Source: a virus. Taken from it: a stretch of 38,678 nucleotides of DNA. The stretch covers positions 1 to 38,678 of the IMG/VR virus record IMGVR_UViG_3300020438_000105. The stretch is one strand, 5' to 3'. Position 1 is the first letter of the stretch. Each line of letters begins with the position of its first letter. Positions 35,263 through 38,678 of this stretch are shown here, one piece after another. Under the pieces are notes generated by a model that saw only the letters and a list, made by a program, of their open reading frames with translations, had not been told where the DNA came from and searched no databases. A program made the translations under genes and the position numbers.

Positions 35263-35520
35263 ATGCAAACAAGTGAAGTAAAAAATCTTATAGATTCTCT
35301 TAAACTCGGTCGAGTTTGGGTTAAATTCAAAAAAATAGGAACAGGCGAGATTCGCAACATGGAATCAACCCTTAATCCAGACCTACTAAAAGAAGCAGGT
35401 ATAGAAACAGTATTAGAAAGTGTAAATCCAGAGTCGGATCATATCGCCGTATGGTGTATTGATAAGAATGCCTGGCGTTCATTTCGTGTTAATACAGTAA
35501 TTAGTTGGGAGACAGAATAA
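35263..35520 (+). CDS. SH3-like beta-barrel small protein (WYL_2/DUF2693-like)
   Basis: 85-aa protein with the pattern GRVWVKFKKIGTGEIRNMES, then TLNPDLLKEAG and HIAVWCIDKNAWRSFRVNTV. This matches my recollection of the DUF2693/WYL_2 SH3-like family common in T4-like phages, where V-x-V-x-F-x-K-x-x-G is followed by a T-L-(N/D)-P turn and a final W-R-x-F strand. Function is unknown; nucleic-acid binding is a guess. AAGGA lies about 7 nt upstream and the stop overlaps the gp44 ATG (TAATG), so the gene belongs to the clamp-loader operon. Confidence 0.72.
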   Translation: MQTSEVKNLIDSLKLGRVWVKFKKIGTGEIRNMESTLNPDLLKEAGIETVLESVNPESDHIAVWCIDKNAWRSFRVNTVISWETE

Positions 35521-36455
35521 TGCAAGAGTATCTATGGGTCGAGAAGTATCGACCACAAACAGTGGCAGACACAGTTTTGCCAAAACCACTAAAACAATCT
35601 TTTACCAAAATCCTGGAAACAGGTGAAATACCAAATCTGTTATTTACAGGTACTGCTGGTGTTGGTAAAACTACAGTTGCCAAGGCTCTATGTAATGAAC
35701 TAGGTCTTGACTATTTATTGATCAATGGATCCGAAGAAGGTAATATTGATACACTTAGAACAAAAATTAAACATTTCGCATCGACAGTTTCCTTACAAGG
35801 TGGCTATAAAGTTGTTATCTTGGACGAGGCAGACTATCTTAATCCACAATCGACACAACCTGCTCTGCGTGGATTCATAGAGGAGTTTAGTAATAACTGC
35901 CGATTTATTATGACCTGTAATTTTAAAAATAGAATTATAGAACCATTACATTCAAGATGTTCAGTAGTAGAATTTAATATTGCCAAAAAAGATATGCCTC
36001 AATTATGTGGGTCATTTCTTGAAAGATGTGGTACTATTCTAAAAACTGAAGGTATTAAATTTGAAGAACCAGTTTTGGCTGAACTGATTATGAAACACAT
36101 GCCAGACTGGAGACGAGTTCTTAATGAACTTCAAAGATACAGTGTTGCTGGCCAAATAGATTCTGGTATATTAGTATCACTATCGGAAGTTTCTATGGCT
36201 GACCTTATGGAACATCTTAAACTTAAAAACTTTAAACTTATGAGACAGTGGACAGCCGATAATATCGACCAAGAACCTGCTGCATTATTTAGAAAAATTT
36301 ATGACAATATGTATGAATATGTTGAACCACAATCTATTCCTCAGCTAGTTCTTATACTTGCGGATTATCAATTTAAGAATAGTTTTGTTGCTGACCATGA
36401 ACTTAACATGGTTGCTTGTCTAACTGAAGTTATGGCAGGAGTACAGTTTAAATGA
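35520..36455 (+). CDS. 44: Clamp loader large subunit gp44
   Basis: AAA+ ATPase that opens and loads gp45, like eukaryotic RFC subunits. N-terminal LWVEKYRPQTVAD (RFC box II type), Walker A GTAGVGKT (44-51), Walker B with DEAD (102-105), and the SRC motif HSRCSVVEF (144-152) with the arginine finger. I start at ATG 35520, overlapping the preceding stop, with GGGAGA upstream; a TTG at 35505 is unlikely. 311 aa against 319 in T4. Confidence 0.94.
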   Translation: MQEYLWVEKYRPQTVADTVLPKPLKQSFTKILETGEIPNLLFTGTAGVGKTTVAKALCNELGLDYLLINGSEEGNIDTLRTKIKHFASTVSLQGGYKVVILDEADYLNPQSTQPALRGFIEEFSNNCRFIMTCNFKNRIIEPLHSRCSVVEFNIAKKDMPQLCGSFLERCGTILKTEGIKFEEPVLAELIMKHMPDWRRVLNELQRYSVAGQIDSGILVSLSEVSMADLMEHLKLKNFKLMRQWTADNIDQEPAALFRKIYDNMYEYVEPQSIPQLVLILADYQFKNSFVADHELNMVACLTEVMAGVQFK

Positions 36456-36667
36456 AAAAGTTTATGATTAATCCTATAACAGGTGAAAAAACAGAAATGG
36501 TGGAAAAAGAAACCAAAACATGGAAAATAGTAGAAGTTCATTATAGTGTTGATAACCACAGATTCAGGGCAGTTGCCTATAATGATAAAAAGATTATCAT
36601 GGAAGAAAAACTATGTAATACTAGGGTTGACGCAGAAATGTATATCGCCCATCAAATGGAAGTATAA
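36452..36667 (+). CDS. Small protein of unknown function, 71 aa
   Basis: Sits between the two clamp-loader genes, overlapping the gp44 stop as ATGA. Starts MKKFMINPITGEKTEMVEK and continues with alternating strands (TWKIVEVHYSVDNHRFRAVA, then KIIMEEKLCNTRVDAEMYIA). The GGAG near 36438 can act as binding site. The tight coupling on both sides argues that it is real. No family is recognised; T4 has no gene here. Confidence 0.7.
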   Translation: MKKFMINPITGEKTEMVEKETKTWKIVEVHYSVDNHRFRAVAYNDKKIIMEEKLCNTRVDAEMYIAHQMEV

Positions 36668-36668
36668 G

Positions 36669-37049
36669 ATGAATCCATTTGATTATGTAAACGCTATTAC
36701 GAATACTAAAAAGAATATCATGGTAGATGATATTGCAGAAAAAGAATACGCACCATTTATAGTAAATAAGGCACTTGGAAACTTTAGGGATACTGTACTA
36801 TATGCTAATGAAATGAATATTAACCATCACTTGGAACACCGCCTTCAATTTGATTTTTTTATAAATATAGTAAAGAAACAGAAAAGATGGTCCAAGTGGA
36901 TTAAATCTGAATCTGTTTCGGACTTAGAGCTTATTAAAGAATATTATGGATATAGTAATGAGAAAGCTAAATCTGTATTGTCCTTGCTAAGTAATGAACA
37001 AATAAATGATTTGAAATTAAGGATTTATAAAGGTGGAAAACGAAAATAA
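36669..37049 (+). CDS. 62: Clamp loader small subunit gp62
   Basis: Partner of gp44 in the clamp loader. Recognised by position between gp44 and regA and by the helical pattern YAPFIVNKALGNFRDTVLYA, HHLEHRLQFDFFINIVKKQK, RWSKWIK and YGYSNEKAKSVLSLLSNEQ, like the T4 protein. 126 aa against 187 in T4, so it is short for the family. I start at ATG 36669, just after the preceding stop, with GGAAG upstream; a longer frame begins at 36546 inside the previous gene but is less likely. The end overlaps the regA start. Confidence 0.85.
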   Translation: MNPFDYVNAITNTKKNIMVDDIAEKEYAPFIVNKALGNFRDTVLYANEMNINHHLEHRLQFDFFINIVKKQKRWSKWIKSESVSDLELIKEYYGYSNEKAKSVLSLLSNEQINDLKLRIYKGGKRK

Positions 37050-37467
37050 CAACCAAGTCACAGATTGGACTCCAGCATCTATGTTGGAAGTTAGTCTAAA
37101 CGAACCTGATGATTTTCTAAAAATACGAGAAACGCTAACGCGTATCGGTGTAGCTTCAAGAAAGGATCAAAAATTATACCAGTCATGTCATATCTTGCAT
37201 AAGCAAGGTAGATATTTTATAGTTCACTTTAAAGAACTATTTTTACTAGATGGAAAACCTTCTAATCTAGTTGAGAATGACCTAGAACGTAGGAACACAA
37301 TTGCTACTCTTCTAGCCGACTGGGGATTAGTATCATTTACTAATCCAACTGCTAGTAGAATTCTAGCGCCATTGCGACAAATAAAGGTCATTCCGTACAA
37401 AGAGAAAACGCAATGGGAACTGTGTCCTAAATACAATATAGGAAACAGTAATGGAGAAAAAACTTAA
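37033..37467 (+). CDS. regA: Translational repressor RegA
   Basis: RNA-binding repressor of early phage mRNAs, which in T4 competes with ribosomes at start sites, including its own. Strong family match: EPDDFLKIRETLTRIGVASR, KLYQSCHILHKQGRYFIVHF, RRNTIATLLADWGLV and TQWELCPKYNIGN. The GTG at 37033 gives 144 aa with a 16-residue extension; T4 RegA (122 aa) aligns from the internal ATG at 37081 (MLEVSLNEPDDFLKI), so the shorter form of 128 aa is possible. Neither start has a good binding site; the GTG overlaps gp62 and may rely on coupling. Confidence 0.92.
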   Translation: MENENNNQVTDWTPASMLEVSLNEPDDFLKIRETLTRIGVASRKDQKLYQSCHILHKQGRYFIVHFKELFLLDGKPSNLVENDLERRNTIATLLADWGLVSFTNPTASRILAPLRQIKVIPYKEKTQWELCPKYNIGNSNGEKT

Positions 37468-37543
37468 ACTTTATTCAATGACATTTCACGAATTTATGAA
37501 ACAAAACAGAATTCAAAATGTATGGAGAATAATTACAAACTAA
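37451..37543 (+). CDS. Possible 30-aa peptide overlapping the end of regA
   Basis: Short frame starting ATG 37451, 17 nt before the regA stop, reading MEKKLKLYSMTFHEFMKQN and ending RIITN. The segment MTFHEFMKQ looks like the start of many small phage proteins of the S/T-F-x-E-F-M type, so it could be a real mini-gene or the remnant of a longer one. No ribosome binding site is clear. Low certainty. Confidence 0.3.
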   Translation: MEKKLKLYSMTFHEFMKQNRIQNVWRIITN

Positions 37544-37555
37544 CAACGAAAGTTG

Positions 37556-37563
37556 TATAAATA
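37556..37563 (+). promoter_or_regulatory. T4-type late promoter TATAAATA
   Basis: Exact late element 62 bp before the hsp20 ATG. The hairpin at 37563-37595 begins at its last base, so a transcript starting about 6 nt later would lack most of the left arm. Confidence 0.8.
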
Positions 37564-37595
37564 AATGTGACTGCCGAATTATCGGGGTCACATTT
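37563..37595 (+). other. Hairpin with TGCCGA/TCGGG core before hsp20
   Basis: Perfect 9-bp outer stem AAATGTGAC (37563-37571) / GTCACATTT (37587-37595), T-G pair and bulged G, inner stem CCGA (37574-37577) / TCGG (37582-37585) over an ATTA loop. A TTTT run lies at 37593-37596. It probably acts on read-through RNA from the regA operon, as a weak terminator or processing site. Confidence 0.72.
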
Positions 37596-37625
37596 TAACC
37601 TTGCTAAACATAATAGGAGGAAGCT

Positions 37626-38081
37626 ATGGTAAGAAGTACTATGAACGTGCCACGTTCTTTATTCATTGGGTTTGAACCCATACTAAACGAACTTGAGAGA
37701 ATCCACTCAGCTGGAAGGGCTCAAGATAACTATCCACCCCACAACGTAGTGAAGGTCGATGATGAAAATTTTATCATTGAACTAGCTGTCGCGGGTTTCT
37801 CGGAAGAGGATATCCAAGTGGAAGTCAAAGATGGAATTCTTTTAGTTATGGCATCTCACTCAGAGAAAGATGAACGTGAATATGCACATAAAGGTATCTC
37901 GTCCCGCAAATTTGAGAAGTCCTTCCGACTCTCTGAATTTGTCGTTATCGACGGTGCCAATCTAGTGAACGGAATACTTGTGGTAAATGCCAGAGTAGAA
38001 GTTCCAGATGAGAGGCGTCCTAGGAAGATCGAAATAGGGTCTGCTGGGAAATCAAAGAAGAAGGAATTTATTCAAGAATAG
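37626..38081 (+). CDS. hsp20: Small heat-shock protein Hsp20 (IbpA-like)
   Basis: Alpha-crystallin family chaperone of 151 aa, a common gene of marine T4-like phages. The core domain spans about residues 40-135: PPHNVVKVDDENFIIELAVA, GFSEEDIQVEVKDGILLVMA, the RKFEKSFRLSEFV segment, and VNGILVVNARVEVP. The I-x-I tail motif used in oligomer contacts is present (RKIEIG), followed by a basic end. It has its own late promoter and an AGGAGG site, so it is made with the virion proteins and probably helps their folding. The promoter-gene-terminator layout resembles an independent cassette. Confidence 0.93.
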   Translation: MVRSTMNVPRSLFIGFEPILNELERIHSAGRAQDNYPPHNVVKVDDENFIIELAVAGFSEEDIQVEVKDGILLVMASHSEKDEREYAHKGISSRKFEKSFRLSEFVVIDGANLVNGILVVNARVEVPDERRPRKIEIGSAGKSKKKEFIQE

Positions 38082-38141
38082 ATTCCGGTGAGCAGCGAAA
38101 ATACTAGTAGATATGTACTAACACATTTACTGGAGAACAAC

Positions 38142-38282
38142 ATGAAACATATGATTCACTTTGTTGAAAAATATGATGACGTTGCCGAGGCCTTACGAAC
38201 TACTTTACTTGCGTTAAGTATAACAGGATTAATTTTAGGATTAGCACCTTTTATAATATTAATGACTTTAAATGGTTCATAA
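38142..38282 (+). CDS. Small membrane protein, 46 aa
   Basis: One hydrophobic helix (ALRTTLLALSITGLILGLAP and the following FIILMTL) after an amphipathic N-terminus MKHMIHFVEKYDDVAE. I choose ATG 38142 because GGAG (38132-38135) lies 6 nt upstream; a GTG at 38088 in the same frame would add 18 polar residues without a good site. Follows hsp20 in the same late transcript and is closed by the terminator at 38303. Function is unknown; size and helix would suit an inner-membrane effector, but there is no specific evidence. Confidence 0.65.
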   Translation: MKHMIHFVEKYDDVAEALRTTLLALSITGLILGLAPFIILMTLNGS

Positions 38283-38302
38283 GACCAAATTGACAATCAT
38301 GC

Positions 38303-38330
38303 GGGGGTAAGAAATTACCCCCATTTTATA
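38303..38330 (+). terminator. Rho-independent terminator after hsp20 unit
   Basis: Stem GGGGGTAA (38303-38310) / TTACCCCC (38315-38322) with a GAAA tetraloop, followed by ATTTTATA. Strong stem, moderate T-run. It separates the hsp20 cassette from the next early promoter. Confidence 0.8.
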
Positions 38331-38363
38331 CATTTAAATATACAAAATAAATCAAAAAAACAC

Positions 38364-38392
38364 TTTACATTGTACCAGTTTTATGGTATAAT
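38364..38392 (+). promoter_or_regulatory. Sigma70-type promoter, duplicate of the one at 32576
   Basis: -35 TTTACA (38364-38369), 17-bp spacer, -10 TATAAT (38387-38392). 37 of 38 bases (38355-38392) equal 32567-32604. It begins an unusually long leader of about 155 nt before the TTG-start gene at 38556. Confidence 0.87.
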
Positions 38393-38413
38393 ATACACAT
38401 CAGGAATCGAGAA

Positions 38414-38513
38414 AGGACTGTAGTTGGTTGGTTGTTGTGAAGTCCTATGAAACGCCCGGTTATAACTGTTTTAAAATCAATTAAGACGTGATATATGGTA
38501 TTGAGGTTATAAC
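38414..38513 (+). repeat. Leader with hairpin and duplicated GGTTATAAC
   Basis: AGGACT (38414-38419) pairs with AGTCCT (38441-38446) around a G/T-rich loop of GGTT repeats. GGTTATAAC occurs at 38458-38466 and 38505-38513; since GTTATAAC is its own reverse complement, the copies can also pair with each other. A 14-codon frame (ATG 38447) lies between but has no binding site. The gap 38283-38555 otherwise holds only the terminator and promoter. Confidence 0.55.
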
Positions 38514-38555
38514 AAAAGGTAACAATGAAATGTCTGAAATTATTTAGGAGTAAAT

Positions 38556-38678
38556 TTGGGAAGACATGGAAAACGAGAAACCTTATGGTCACTACCTATT
38601 GACCTAGATAAAATCCAGGTAAGGCCTGGCATAGAAGGACACGGTGTAAAGAATTGGGGTAATACCCATGAAATTGAA
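38556..38678 (+). CDS. Start of an unrecognised gene, TTG start, cut by window end
   Basis: Open frame from TTG 38556 to the end of the window, 41 codons, reading (M)GRHGKRETLWSLPIDLDKI and then QVRPGIEGHGVKNWGNTHE. AGGAG (38546-38550) sits 5 nt upstream, which favours the TTG. A competing frame from ATG 38525 (25 codons, basic) ends at 38602 and looks less protein-like. No family is recognised from this fragment. Its early promoter with a long leader suggests post-transcriptional control. Confidence 0.55.
   Translation, partial: MGRHGKRETLWSLPIDLDKIQVRPGIEGHGVKNWGNTHEIE

Noticed and set aside
36860-36867. TATAAATA inside gp62
   Set aside because: It is within coding sequence, far from a late-type gene start, and chance matches are expected in AT-rich DNA.
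38365-38592. Minus-strand frame of 75 codons opposite the early promoter and leader
   Set aside because: It runs through the promoter and leader, has no binding site, and its hydrophobic content is explained by AT-rich DNA.

Overview
The window is a late-structural plus replication/recombination segment of a T4-like (Straboviridae/cyanomyovirus-like) tailed phage with AT-rich DNA. Every recognised gene is on the + strand. The gene order follows the T4 core: 13-14-15-16-17-18-19-20-67-68-21-22-23, then uvsY-uvsW-55-47-46 and 45-44-62-regA. The added genes (hsp20, a CobS-like AAA+ ATPase with a CobT-like vWA partner, DUF3310-like and SH3/Sm-like small proteins, fibers with GIGT-type repeats and a peptidase S74 tail) are typical of marine T4-like phages of picocyanobacteria and SAR11-type bacteria. 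No photosynthesis genes are seen, so a heterotrophic marine host such as SAR11 is plausible but not proven.

Layout. Positions 1-10044 hold adhesion genes: a 5'-truncated fiber-like protein with fibronectin-like C-terminal domains, a 55-aa GTG-start gene, a 579-aa unknown protein and a 2203-aa fiber ending in an S74 self-cleaving chaperone. Positions 10046-16219 form a late unit: a 123-aa unknown, neck proteins 13 and 14, tail protein 15, both terminase subunits and an unexpected RimK-like ATP-grasp ligase. Positions 16239-23800 hold sheath, tube, portal, prohead core, protease, scaffold and major capsid genes in three late units, closed by a strong terminator. Positions 23805-30161 hold a tube-fold protein (gp3-like), UvsY, UvsW, an Sm-like small protein, late sigma gp55 and the gp47/gp46 nuclease. 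A tRNA-Arg(UCU) follows. Positions 30315-34063 encode a metallopeptidase-motif/vWA protein, its AAA+ partner and a DUF3310-like protein. Positions 34050-37543 hold clamp gp45, a late-type insert gene, an SH3-like protein, clamp loader gp44/gp62 with a small gene between them, and RegA. The window ends with a late hsp20 cassette, a small membrane protein, a terminator, and an early promoter with a long leader before a truncated TTG-start gene.

Regulation can be read from the sequence. Seven intergenic TATAAATA late promoters sit before the DUF7936-like gene, gp18, gp20, gp67, the gp3-like gene, the 91-aa gene and hsp20. The factors that use them in T4 (gp55 sigma, gp45 clamp, gp44/62 loader) are in the same window. 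Six sigma70-type promoters, all with 17-bp spacers, precede uvsY, gp55, the vWA gene, the AAA+ gene, gp45 and the last gene. Two of them are near-identical over 38 bp. Hairpins mark most unit boundaries, and two share an unusual inner core.

The most interesting items are the peptidase-motif/vWA plus AAA+ pair, the RimK-like ligase inside the packaging/tail operon, the shared hairpin core and GC-rich stem around the late insert gene in the replication operon, the duplicated early promoter, and the run of genes that appear to be leaderless.
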